Below, piece after piece: positions 1 through 8,436 of a stretch of DNA of 64,000 bases. The translations under genes were made by a program, and so were the position numbers. Origin of the DNA: Ruegeria spongiae (GTDB taxonomy: Bacteria; Pseudomonadota; Alphaproteobacteria; Rhodobacterales; Rhodobacteraceae); contig NZ_JAMFMB010000025.1 in NCBI RefSeq assembly GCF_023502395.1, positions 1 to 64,000 of the forward strand. The letters run 5' to 3'. The first letter of the stretch is position 1; every line of letters begins with the position of its first letter. Under the pieces are notes generated by a model. That model saw only the letters and a program-made list of their open reading frames with translations, made no database searches and had not been told where the DNA came from.

Positions 1-32
1 ATAAGGCAAATACGGGCCTGCGCATTTTTTTC

Positions 33-57
33 GTGAGCGGTTTTCTGCTGCGCTCAC
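33..57. other. Inverted repeat in the leader of the dehydratase gene
   Basis: A perfect 7-bp inverted repeat (GTGAGCG / CGCTCAC, arms 33-39 and 51-57) lies in the roughly 215-base leader of the first gene. The T run at 25-31 precedes rather than follows the stem on the plus strand, so it is not a normal intrinsic terminator for plus-strand transcription. It could be an operator or a chance hairpin. The rest of 1-215 shows no coding gene. A TTAA-N6-TTAA sequence at 61-74 resembles a CtrA half-site pair but has one base too few between the halves. Confidence 0.3.
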
Positions 58-215
58 GGCTTAACAGAAATTAATTTGGGGGCTGGCGGTCCTTGCGATA
101 TTGTGCGAAGGCTGGCGAGTAGAAATCAAAAGATTAACAGCAACCATGCGTTGTAGACCACACCAACAACCGATAGCATTTTCATGGGGCCCGGAGCGGT
201 CTCGGGAAGGCTGAA

Positions 216-2090
216 GTGCTGGATTTCGTCAATTCCCTGACCCGCAAGCAGAAAGCCAGGATTTTCCTGACCATTGATCTGCTGCTGATCCCGGTCGCAC
301 TGCTGCTGACTTTCGCCGTACAGCCTTTGCCGGGCACACCGCTCGAAACGCTGGTCCGGTTCCTGCCCATCCTGCCCTATATGATCGCGGGCGCAGCATT
401 GCTGTCGCTCGGGCTGGGGCTGCCCAACATCAAGCTCAAAGCCTATGAGCAGAACGCCGTTGGGCTGACTGCGCTGCATGCGGTGGCGATGGTTGGCCTC
501 AGCGCCCTGCTGACCCGGGTGGTGGCGGTGCATGTACCGATGGGCACCCATGTCATTTTCGGCCTGATCTATTTCCTGATCATGATGGCGACCCGTGCCA
601 TCCTGTTTCAGGTGGTCAGCGCGATCTACCGCCATGGCGAACACAGCTGCCGGGTGCTGATCTATGGTGCCGGCACCACCGGAACCCAGCTGGTGCAGGC
701 CCTGCGCGCCCATGAAAGCATCACTCCGGTCGCCTTCATCGACGACAAGGCCTCGCTGCAGGGCGTGTTATTGGCGGGGCTGCCGGTGTTTTCCCCGGCC
801 CGGATCGGTGAGCTTGTGGAGCGGCGCAACATTCACCGCGTGCTGCTGGCGATGCCGTCGCTGAGCCAGCCGAAACAGGCCCAGATCGCCCGGCAACTGC
901 AGAAAATGGGGCTTGAGGTGCAGGCCCTGCCCTCTTTCGCGCAGCTGATCGGTGAAGAGGAACTGGTCGACAAGCTGACCCCGATCGCCCCGCAGGCCTT
1001 TCTGGGGCGCGAGGCCCGGGACATGACGCTGGCCGAAGCCTGCAACAGCTATGCCGGACGGTCGGTGCTGGTGTCGGGGGCCGGTGGTTCGATCGGCTCG
1101 GAACTGTGCCGCCAGCTGCTGTCCTGCCGCCCGACGCGGCTGGTGCTCTATGAGCTGAGCGAACTGGCGCTTTACAATGTACATCAGGAACTGACCCAGC
1201 TCTGCGAGGATGGCGAGGTCGAGATCGTGCCGGTTCTGGGCTCGGTGACCGACCCGCGCCAGGTCAGCCGGGTGCTGGACGACCACGGGGTGCAGGTGGT
1301 GCTGCATGCAGCGGCCTATAAACACGTGCCGCTGGTCGAGGCCAACCCGCTGCCGGGGCTGGCCAACAACGTGCTGGGCACCCAGACCCTGGCGCGGGCG
1401 GCGGCGGATGCGGGGATCGAACGCTTCATCCTGATCTCGTCCGACAAGGCGGTGCGCCCGACCAATGTGATGGGGGCCTCGAAACGGCTGGCCGAACTGG
1501 TGGTACAGGATCTGGCCACACGGCACGGGCAGACCGTCTTTACCATGGTGCGGTTCGGCAATGTGCTGGGCTCCAGCGGCTCGGTCGTGCCGCTGTTTCA
1601 GGAACAGGTCAGCCGCGGCGGGCCGGTCACCGTGACCGACCGCAACGTGAAGCGCTATTTCATGACCATCGCCGAGGCGGTGCAACTGGTGCTGCAGGCC
1701 GGGGCCGATGCCCAGGGCGGCGAAGTCTTCGTGCTCGACATGGGCAAGCCGGTGCCGATCATGCAACTGGCCCGGCAGGTGATCGAAAGCGCCGGATACA
1801 CGGTGCGCGACACCACGACCCCCGATGGCGATATCGAGATCGAGGTGATCGGATTGCGCCCGGGCGAAAAGATCGAAGAAGAGCTGACCCTGTCGGGCGA
1901 CCTGACCGGAACCCGGAACCCCAAGATTTTCTGCGCCCGCGAAAAAACCCTGTCGGAAATCGAGATCGCCAGCGTGCTGCACGGGCTGCGTGAGGCCCTG
2001 GCCAGCGGCGACGAGATCGGGGCGCGCGCCCTGATCCGGCACTGGGTCGAGGGCTACCAGGCCCCCGAACCCGCAGCGAAAACCTCCTGA
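216..2090 (+). CDS. Membrane-bound nucleotide-sugar 4,6-dehydratase (FlaA1/PglF/WbpM/CapD type)
   Basis: Predicted to dehydrate a UDP-HexNAc to its 4-keto-6-deoxy form, the first step to a diamino- or deoxyamino-sugar for surface glycans. The first ~130 residues hold four hydrophobic segments. A first Rossmann domain follows (GAGTTG near residue 151) and then the catalytic SDR domain (GAGGSIGSEL near 287). The catalytic region reads SSDKAVRPTN and MGASKR near residues 407-422. Methionine in place of the usual SDR tyrosine is the hallmark of this long dehydratase family. At 624 residues it is full length. The start is GTG at 216, with GGAAGG ending 5 bases upstream. No aminotransferase or acetyltransferase partner is nearby, so the final sugar cannot be named. 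Family assignment is secure; substrate is inferred. Confidence 0.93.
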   Translation: MLDFVNSLTRKQKARIFLTIDLLLIPVALLLTFAVQPLPGTPLETLVRFLPILPYMIAGAALLSLGLGLPNIKLKAYEQNAVGLTALHAVAMVGLSALLTRVVAVHVPMGTHVIFGLIYFLIMMATRAILFQVVSAIYRHGEHSCRVLIYGAGTTGTQLVQALRAHESITPVAFIDDKASLQGVLLAGLPVFSPARIGELVERRNIHRVLLAMPSLSQPKQAQIARQLQKMGLEVQALPSFAQLIGEEELVDKLTPIAPQAFLGREARDMTLAEACNSYAGRSVLVSGAGGSIGSELCRQLLSCRPTRLVLYELSELALYNVHQELTQLCEDGEVEIVPVLGSVTDPRQVSRVLDDHGVQVVLHAAAYKHVPLVEANPLPGLANNVLGTQTLARAAADAGIERFILISSDKAVRPTNVMGASKRLAELVVQDLATRHGQTVFTMVRFGNVLGSSGSVVPLFQEQVSRGGPVTVTDRNVKRYFMTIAEAVQLVLQAGADAQGGEVFVLDMGKPVPIMQLARQVIESAGYTVRDTTTPDGDIEIEVIGLRPGEKIEEELTLSGDLTGTRNPKIFCAREKTLSEIEIASVLHGLREALASGDEIGARALIRHWVEGYQAPEPAAKTS

Positions 2091-2398
2091 TCCGCCACGA
2101 CCCGTGCCACAATGGCGCGCTTATGCGCCAATTGTGCGAAAAACCGCAACAATGGCTGTACAGGGGCAAATCTCCGCCCGAAATACGCCGCCATATGAAG
2201 TGGCCTTGCGCCTGCGCGCCCTCTATATACTGATCCCGCCGACGCAACCGTCCGGCACGACTCAATCTGATGGTGACGACAAGGGCTCTGATCGCTACCA
2301 TTCTGAGACGATTCACAAAGTTTATTTGTCATAACGAAACATGATATTTTTGGCTGGGCGGTCGGTGCGCCGACGGCATTGGGGAATGGAGAAAACGG
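2091..2398. promoter_or_regulatory. Intergenic region with clustered inverted repeats
   Basis: No gene is credible in this 308-base gap. Just past the dehydratase stop, 2108-2136 forms an imperfect hairpin (CACAATGGCGC against GCGCCAATTGTG, one base bulged). The word ACAATGGC recurs at 2149-2156, and ATTGTGCGAA at 2131-2140 also occurs at 100-109 upstream of the previous gene. No U tract follows the hairpin, so an operator or attenuator is as likely as a terminator. The type I secretion operon promoter should lie in the second half of the gap, but I could not place -35/-10 boxes with confidence. Confidence 0.4.
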
Positions 2399-4138
2399 AT
2401 GCGGAATTCTGATCGCGCGGCAGGGCAGGCCGAACTGCGTGATGTGCGGCGCGAAAATCGCGGATTGCTCTGGACCGCCGGGATCTTCAGCATCTTCGTG
2501 AACCTGCTGATGCTGACCGGCCCGCTGTTCATGCTGCAGATCTATGACCGGGTGCTGGGCAGCCGATCCGAAGAAACATTGGTGGCGCTCTTTTCGTTGA
2601 TGGCCTTCCTGTTCCTCGCGATGGGGCTGCTGGACTGGTCGCGCGGACGGCTGCTGGCGCGGATGGGCGCGCGGTTCCAGGCCGGGCTCGACCGGCGGGT
2701 GTTCAGCGCCATGCTGATGAAAGCATCGCTGCACCGGGATGAAAAGAAATCCGAGAACCAGCTCAAGGATCTCGAGTCGGTGCAGCGTTTCTATGCCTCG
2801 CCGACCTTTGCCGCCCTCTTTGACATTCCCTGGACGCCGATCTTTCTGCTTGGGATCACGCTGTTCCACCCGCTGCTGGGCACGCTTGCCATCGGTGGCG
2901 GCACGCTGCTGATCCTGATCACGGTGCTGAACCAGCTGACCACCAAGGGCGCGGTGCTGCAATCGACCGCAGCCAGCTACACCTCGGACCGGATGGCCGA
3001 GCACCTGCATGGCGAGGCCGAGCATATCCGCAGTCTGGGCATGCAGCGCAGCGCCTTCGAGCGCTGGCACAAGGCCCGCGGCAGGGCGCTGGAACAGGGG
3101 CTGCATGCCAGCGATATGGGCGGCACCTTTTCGGTGACCACCAAGACCTTCCGGCTGTTTCTGCAATCGGCGATGCTGGCGCTTGGCGCTTATCTGGTCC
3201 TGCAAGGAGAGATGACCCCGGGCGCGATGATCGCCGGGTCGATTCTGCTGGGTCGCGCGCTGGCCCCGGTCGATCTGGTGGTGGGTCAGTGGACCATGGT
3301 GCAGCGCGCCAAGCGCGGCTGGGAGAACCTGACCGAACTGCTGTCGGATATTCCGCCCGAGATCGCCCGCGTCGAACTGCCCAAACCCAAGGCCAAGCTT
3401 TCGGTGCAGCAATTGACCGTGGTGCCGCCAAATGCCCGGCAGGCCTCGCTGCGATTGGTGAATTTCGACGTCGCCCCGGGCCAGGCCGTTGGCGTGATCG
3501 GGCCCAGCGGCTCGGGCAAATCGACACTGGCACGCGCGCTGACCGGGGTCTGGGCCCCGGCGGGTGGCAAGATCCGCCTCGATGGCGCCTCGCTGGAGCA
3601 ATACGATCCCGAAAGACTGGCACAGTATATCGGCTACCTGCCGCAGCGCGTGCAGCTGTTCGACGGTTCAATTGCCGAAAACATCGCCCGGCTGAGCACC
3701 AACCCGGACGACGCCAAGATCGTGGCCGCAGCCAAGAAGGCCGCCGCCCATGAGATGATCCTGAAACTGCCTGACGGTTATGACACCCAGGTCAGCACCA
3801 CCGGCGGCCAGCTGAGCGGCGGCCAGATCCAGCGCATCGGTCTGGCACGCGCCATGTATGGCGACCCGGCGATCCTGGTGCTGGACGAGCCCAACTCCAA
3901 TCTCGACAATGAAGGCTCCAATGCGCTCAACACCGCGATCCGGCAGATGAAAGAGGCCGGCCACGCGGTGCTGATCATGGCCCACCGCCCCGCCGCCATT
4001 CAGGAATGCGACATGCTGCTGATGCTGGAGGACGGCGTGCGCAAGGCCTGGGGCCCGCGCGAGCGTGTTCTGGCCGAGGTGGTCAAGAACCACGCCCAGA
4101 TCCAGCAGGCCGCCAACAAACCGACCGGTGTGACATGA
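2399..4138 (+). CDS. prtD: Type I secretion system permease/ATPase (PrtD family)
   Basis: Inner-membrane ABC exporter that powers one-step secretion of RTX-type proteins through an HlyD adaptor and TolC. The N-terminal half is a transmembrane domain (hydrophobic stretches near residues 25-45, 60-80, 130-165 and 245-280). The C-terminal half is a nucleotide-binding domain with Walker A GPSGSGKST (~residue 367), signature LSGGQ (~471) and Walker B ILVLDEPNSNLD (~493). At 579 residues it matches PrtD/AprD and lacks the N-terminal C39-like domain of HlyB. Its stop overlaps the next start as ATGA (4135-4138), so the two are probably translationally coupled. Likely cargoes are the RTX proteins at 5829, 20595 and 26979-29717 in this window (inference from context). 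Confidence 0.95.
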   Translation: MRNSDRAAGQAELRDVRRENRGLLWTAGIFSIFVNLLMLTGPLFMLQIYDRVLGSRSEETLVALFSLMAFLFLAMGLLDWSRGRLLARMGARFQAGLDRRVFSAMLMKASLHRDEKKSENQLKDLESVQRFYASPTFAALFDIPWTPIFLLGITLFHPLLGTLAIGGGTLLILITVLNQLTTKGAVLQSTAASYTSDRMAEHLHGEAEHIRSLGMQRSAFERWHKARGRALEQGLHASDMGGTFSVTTKTFRLFLQSAMLALGAYLVLQGEMTPGAMIAGSILLGRALAPVDLVVGQWTMVQRAKRGWENLTELLSDIPPEIARVELPKPKAKLSVQQLTVVPPNARQASLRLVNFDVAPGQAVGVIGPSGSGKSTLARALTGVWAPAGGKIRLDGASLEQYDPERLAQYIGYLPQRVQLFDGSIAENIARLSTNPDDAKIVAAAKKAAAHEMILKLPDGYDTQVSTTGGQLSGGQIQRIGLARAMYGDPAILVLDEPNSNLDNEGSNALNTAIRQMKEAGHAVLIMAHRPAAIQECDMLLMLEDGVRKAWGPRERVLAEVVKNHAQIQQAANKPTGVT

Positions 4139-5445
4139 TTAACAAGAAACCCAAGCTTTTTCCCTCGACCGGCCCTCTGATGGTGGGCGTGCTGACTCTG
4201 GTCATCCTGATCGGTGGCTTCGGCGCCTGGGGGGTGCTGGCCAATATCTCGGGCGCGGTGGTGGCCTCGGGCCGGGTTGTCGTCGACAAGAACCGGCAGG
4301 TCGTCCAGCATCCCGATGGCGGCGTGGTCGAAGCGGTGCTGGTCGAAGAGGGCGATTTGGTCGCCGAGGATGACATTCTGGTCAAACTCGACCCGACGCT
4401 GCTGCAATCGGAACTGACCATCGTCGAAGGCCAGCTGTTCGAATTGATGGCGCGGCGCGGGCGGCTCGAAGCCGAGCGCGATATCACCGATGAGGTCCGG
4501 TTCGACCGGATGCTGCTGGAAAATGTCGAGCGCCGCCCCGAGATCGCGGCAGTGGCCGCCGGGCAGGTGCGCCTGTTCGAAGCCCGCCGCGAGGCCCAGG
4601 CCAAGGAAATCGAACAGCTGCGCGCCCAACGGACACAGCTGAACAACCAGATCGAGGGCGTCGATGCCCAGATGGACGCGCTCAAGCGCCAGCAGGAGCT
4701 GATCGAAAGCGAATTGGGCAGCCAGCAGACGCTGCTGGACAAGGGGCTGGCGCAGGCCTCGCGGGTTCTGGCCCTGCAGCGCGAAGAGGCGCAGCTGGCC
4801 GGTACGGTGGGCAATCTGGTGGCGCAGCGGGCCCAGACCCTGGAACGTATCTCGGAGCTGGAGATCGAAGAGCTGCAGCTTTATTCCGCCCGCCGCGAGC
4901 AAGCCATCACCCGCCTGCGCGACCTGCAGTTCAACGAGCTGGAACTGGCAGAGCAGCGCCGCTCGCTCATCGAGCGTCTCAGCCGTCTGGACATACGGGC
5001 GCCGATCTCGGGCGTGGTCTATGATCTGCAGGTCTTCGGCCGCAGATCGGTGATCCGGCCCGCCGATCCGACGCTGTTCCTGGTCTCGCAGGACCGGCCG
5101 CTGATCATCGAGGCACGGATCGATCCGATCCATGTGGATCAGGTCTATCCGGGACAGGAAGTGGTGATGCGCGTGGCCGCCTTCGACCAGCGCAACTCGC
5201 CGGATCTGTTCGGATCGGTGACCCTGGTCTCGCCCGACTCCTTTGTCGACGAACAGACCGGGGCCTCCTGGTATCGTGTCGAACTGGAACTGCCCGAAGA
5301 GGAGTTGAGCAAGCTGGGCGAGGATCAGATCCTGATCCCCGGCATGCCCGTCGACGCCTTCATCCGGACCCAGGATCGCTCGCCGCTGGCTTATCTGGCA
5401 AACCCGTTGACAAGCTATTTCAGCAAAGCCTTCCGGGACGGGTAA
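4135..5445 (+). CDS. prtE: HlyD-family periplasmic adaptor of type I secretion
   Basis: Membrane fusion protein that joins the PrtD ATPase to the outer-membrane channel. The chosen ATG at 4135 overlaps the upstream stop by ATGA and gives 436 residues, the usual PrtE/HlyD length. Upstream in-frame starts would lie within prtD. One transmembrane helix sits at about residues 15-37. A split biotinyl-lipoyl half (GRVVVDKNRQVVQHPDGG) follows. Long heptad-rich segments run over residues ~100-300, and the C-terminal beta-barrel part contains SGVVYDLQVF and PGMPVDAFI. No TolC-like gene is in the window, so the chromosome must supply it. Confidence 0.95.
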   Translation: MINKKPKLFPSTGPLMVGVLTLVILIGGFGAWGVLANISGAVVASGRVVVDKNRQVVQHPDGGVVEAVLVEEGDLVAEDDILVKLDPTLLQSELTIVEGQLFELMARRGRLEAERDITDEVRFDRMLLENVERRPEIAAVAAGQVRLFEARREAQAKEIEQLRAQRTQLNNQIEGVDAQMDALKRQQELIESELGSQQTLLDKGLAQASRVLALQREEAQLAGTVGNLVAQRAQTLERISELEIEELQLYSARREQAITRLRDLQFNELELAEQRRSLIERLSRLDIRAPISGVVYDLQVFGRRSVIRPADPTLFLVSQDRPLIIEARIDPIHVDQVYPGQEVVMRVAAFDQRNSPDLFGSVTLVSPDSFVDEQTGASWYRVELELPEEELSKLGEDQILIPGMPVDAFIRTQDRSPLAYLANPLTSYFSKAFRDG

Positions 5446-5828
5446 CCCCTGCCCCGGAAATTGCGCCCGAAAAGCCCCGCAGCGGTCTTTGCTGCGGTCC
5501 GCCGGCACGGCACGCCCGGAATTTGCCTTATTTCTCCCCTAGAATCCGCATGATCGATATACATGTTCATGATGTCGGGCGGCTCTGACCCGGGCCGCGC
5601 CACCACGTGATGCGCAAGGGCAACAGTTCTTGCGACAAAGACAATTTGCCCCCGTTGTTTCCAGATTGAGATCTCCGATTGCCCCCAAATGGGGGTAGCG
5701 GCAATTCCCCCATCAATGGCTCAGTGGGATGGTGTTCGGCGAAATTATGCCGACGCTTGTTTTGCATTCGGGCCGATAAGCCCGGCCTGTTCATTGCAAT
5801 AGTGTTCATTTTTTACCGGGGGTAAAAC
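5446..5828. promoter_or_regulatory. Leader of the RTX gene, rich in inverted repeats
   Basis: A 383-base gap with no credible gene. It holds several possible hairpins: CCGCAGC/GCTGCGG at 5477-5497, CCCCCA/TGGGGG at 5682-5695 with a further CCCCCA arm at 5707-5712, CGGGC/GCCCG at 5769-5784, and TTTTACC/GGTAAAA at 5811-5827. The first could end prtDE transcription, though it has no U tract. The three C/G arms could form alternative pairings. The last abuts the start codon and places the GGGGG ribosome-binding site partly in its loop. Confidence 0.4.
5811..5827 (+). promoter_or_regulatory. Hairpin covering the ribosome-binding site of the RTX gene
   Basis: TTTTACC-GGG-GGTAAAA is a perfect 7-bp inverted repeat ending one base before the ATG at 5829. 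Its G run (5818-5822) is the only Shine-Dalgarno candidate, so folding would partly hide the ribosome-binding site. The palindrome is seen directly; translational control is inference. Confidence 0.4.
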
Positions 5829-8009
5829 ATGTCTGAGAAACTAACCAAAGCATGGAATTCGATTGCTGGCGCCGCCCTTATTGGCACGCCCCAATCGGAC
5901 AATCTTAATCTGAAGAATCCTGACAATGCCGGCCTCAACAAGGCCAAAGGTCTGGCTGACAACGACTATATTCTGGGCAACAGCAACGACAACGCACTGC
6001 TGGGTAACAAAGGCGACGACTATATCCGTGGCGAGCTTGGCGACGATGCCATCGGCGGCGGCCGGGGCAATGACGTGATGCTGGGCGACGGCGCGGTATC
6101 TGACGCCATTGCCGGTGATGACTGCCTGATCGGCGCTGCCGGCAATGACGTAGGAGCCGGCAACGGCGGCAACGACACGCTCAATGGCGGAAGTGGCGAC
6201 GACCTGCTGATGGGCAATGCTGGCAGAGACAAAATCGTTGGCGCTACTGGCGATGACTGCCTGATAGGTGGTGACGACAAAGACAAGATGTTCGGCGGAT
6301 CAGGCAATGACCTGATGTTCGGTCAGGGCGACGACGACACCATGTTCGGCGGCGTGGGCGATGACACCATGTCTGGCGGCGAAGGCCATGACGTCATGTA
6401 TGGTGAGGATGGCAACGACAAGATGGCCGGCAATGCTGGCATGGACGCCCTGAACGGCGGAGCTGGCAAAGACACGATGTGGGGTGGCTCCGGCCATGAC
6501 GCGCTTCGTGGCGGTGACGGTGACGACTGGATGTCCGGTGGTGAGGATGACGATTTCCTGGCCGGTCAGCGCGGTCATGACGAAATCCATGGCGATAGCG
6601 GTGATGATGCTCTCCGCGGCAATAGTGGTGACGACACTCTGCTCGGTGGCAGTGGCAACGACAACATCCAGGGTAACGATAACCAGGATTGCATCGACGG
6701 CGGCGCCGGCAATGACAAGATCTGGGGCGACAATGCCAATGGCAAAGGTGCGGTCAGCCTGGCCTCCGACCAGATTCTCGGCGGCAGCGGCAACGACTCG
6801 ATCTGGGCTGGCAATGACAACGACCACGTCGATGGCGGGACCGGTGATGACGACATCTATGGCCAGAACGGCAATGACCGGCTGCGCGGCAATGACGGCG
6901 ATGACAAGATCAACGGCGGCAATGGCAACGACCAGATTCAAGGCGATGCTGGCGACGACAACATCGATGGCGGCAACGGCAGAGACATAGCCGATGGCGG
7001 CGCCGGGGATGACCATCTCCGCGGTGGCGGCGACAACGACACGCTATGCGGCGGCGAAGACGAAGATCTGGTTGCCGGTCAAATGGGCGATGACGTCCTG
7101 TTCGGTGATGATGACAACGTCTTCTTCTCGGTCGGACAGCAGGTCGGCTCTACCGATGAACTGCGCGGTGGTCTCGGCAACGATATCCTGTTCGGTGGCG
7201 GCGGCGACGATGCGGCCACAACCGCAGGCGCAGCAGGCTATCGTCAGGGCGACGACGGCTATCGCGGCACCGAAGTACCGGCAAACGCCCCGTTCGGCGG
7301 CCTCTATGGCGGTCTGGGCAACGACACCCTGCTGGGCGGTGATGGGAACGACGCACTCTTCGGTGAAAAGGGCGACGACTGCCTGATCGCTGACCAGGGC
7401 GCCGATACCCTGACCGGTGGTGATGACGGCGACGACTTCGTCTTCGGCTATCAGGTCTGCGACGGTCCCGAAGTCCTTGCAGCCTATGCAAGCTTCGGCC
7501 AGGACAACGTGGTAACGGACTTCAGCTATATCAACAATGACCGCCTGGTGTTCCACAAAGCGCATGAAGGCGAGCTGGAAGCCCGGGTTGTCAACGGCGA
7601 CGACATCGAGATCCGGTCGGACCTGACCGGCGATACGGTTGTGGTCGAGGATCTGTGGTCCGAGCTGGGTCTGAATCTGCTGCCACCGGAAGATGTGCCT
7701 GGCAATGAGGCCGATTACAATGCGGCACTTCTGGAGTATCTCGAGAAGACCGACTTCGGCGAAGGCAAAGGTGTCATCTACTTTGAAAACAAGTGCGTCG
7801 ACATCGAAAAATGCGATCCAAGAGATCCGATCATTGATTGGGAATTCACCCGGCAAAGAGATCCGCGCGGTGAGAAACCTCTGGACGGCTTCGCTGGCGA
7901 CACCCTGCCGAACACCACCGTTCCGGACTTTGTCGACCGCTATCTCGATGACGACCAGAATGTTTGGTATGCGGACAATTCGCTGAATTGGGACCTGTTG
8001 GCCGAATAA
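5829..8009 (+). CDS. Secreted RTX calcium-binding repeat protein
   Basis: Acidic 726-residue protein made largely of GGxGxDxxx nonapeptide repeats over residues ~40-560. These form calcium-bound parallel beta-rolls after export. No N-terminal signal peptide is visible, as expected for type I cargo, and it directly follows prtDE. The C-terminal ~170 residues are repeat-free and acidic (DLWSELGLNLLPPEDVPG and onward). They do not end in the DFIF-type tail seen in the other RTX proteins here, so the export signal may be atypical. No catalytic domain was recognised. A structural matrix or adhesion role is likely. A strong terminator follows at 8079-8106. Confidence 0.88.
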   Translation: MSEKLTKAWNSIAGAALIGTPQSDNLNLKNPDNAGLNKAKGLADNDYILGNSNDNALLGNKGDDYIRGELGDDAIGGGRGNDVMLGDGAVSDAIAGDDCLIGAAGNDVGAGNGGNDTLNGGSGDDLLMGNAGRDKIVGATGDDCLIGGDDKDKMFGGSGNDLMFGQGDDDTMFGGVGDDTMSGGEGHDVMYGEDGNDKMAGNAGMDALNGGAGKDTMWGGSGHDALRGGDGDDWMSGGEDDDFLAGQRGHDEIHGDSGDDALRGNSGDDTLLGGSGNDNIQGNDNQDCIDGGAGNDKIWGDNANGKGAVSLASDQILGGSGNDSIWAGNDNDHVDGGTGDDDIYGQNGNDRLRGNDGDDKINGGNGNDQIQGDAGDDNIDGGNGRDIADGGAGDDHLRGGGDNDTLCGGEDEDLVAGQMGDDVLFGDDDNVFFSVGQQVGSTDELRGGLGNDILFGGGGDDAATTAGAAGYRQGDDGYRGTEVPANAPFGGLYGGLGNDTLLGGDGNDALFGEKGDDCLIADQGADTLTGGDDGDDFVFGYQVCDGPEVLAAYASFGQDNVVTDFSYINNDRLVFHKAHEGELEARVVNGDDIEIRSDLTGDTVVVEDLWSELGLNLLPPEDVPGNEADYNAALLEYLEKTDFGEGKGVIYFENKCVDIEKCDPRDPIIDWEFTRQRDPRGEKPLDGFAGDTLPNTTVPDFVDRYLDDDQNVWYADNSLNWDLLAE

Positions 8010-8078
8010 TTATTCGGCTTGCGAGAAAGGACCGAGTACCCGGTCCGTTTTCGAACAGACCTGGAACTCGTCCCCCGG

Positions 8079-8106
8079 CACCGCCCCTGATTTTTCAGGG
8101 GCGGTG
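8079..8106 (+). terminator. Rho-independent terminator after the RTX gene
   Basis: A perfect 12-bp stem (CACCGCCCCTGA / TCAGGGGCGGTG) with a TTTT loop is followed by the T-rich TTCTCTTTC. A smaller hairpin, GGACCG/CGGTCC followed by GTTTT, lies just upstream at about 8029-8048. Together they close the prtDE-RTX unit. Confidence 0.85.
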
Positions 8107-8436
8107 TTCTCTTTCAGGTGATGCATTTGCGCCGATGTGGTGATGATGCTGTGGCCACCCTGAGTTCAGCCGGGGCCTCAGGGCGCGATTGCTGGCACCG
8201 AAAATCTCTGGCGGCCCTTCCCGCATTGCAAGGGCGTCTGGCGGTGCCTCAACCGCCGATCAATTCAACAGACACCGCGCCCAGGAGAAATTGTTTACGA
8301 ATCCGGAAGAGTTGGGTTCCTGCTACAAACATAGGTTATGTTTTTGGTGTTTACCGAGCTGATTCATTTATACTCTTGGAGAGCATGCATGCTTTTTTGT
8401 AGTCAGTGAACATCAGTTGGATATCGAGTAACCAAA
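8107..8436. other. Intergenic region before exosortase E
   Basis: About 330 bases without a convincing gene. A 94-codon open frame at 8118-8402 has no recognisable motif, no good ribosome-binding site and poor composition, so I do not call it. The last ~130 bases are clearly AT-richer and probably hold the promoter of the exosortase gene, but no boxes could be fixed. Confidence 0.4.

Noticed and set aside
33-57. Intrinsic terminator at the left edge
   Set aside because: The T run lies on the wrong side of the stem for plus-strand transcription, and on the minus strand the stem is followed by A rather than T.
768-2042. 424-codon minus-strand frame opposite the dehydratase gene
   Set aside because: His/Gln/Arg-rich antisense artefact common in high-GC genomes; the plus-strand gene is a clear family member.
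6000-7400. Tandem DNA repeats or CRISPR-like array in the RTX gene
   Set aside because: The periodicity is the 27-base RTX nonapeptide coding repeat with diverged units inside an intact gene. There are no spacers.
8118-8402. 94-codon open frame between the terminator and exosortase E
   Set aside because: No motif, no good ribosome-binding site and mixed composition; treated as intergenic.
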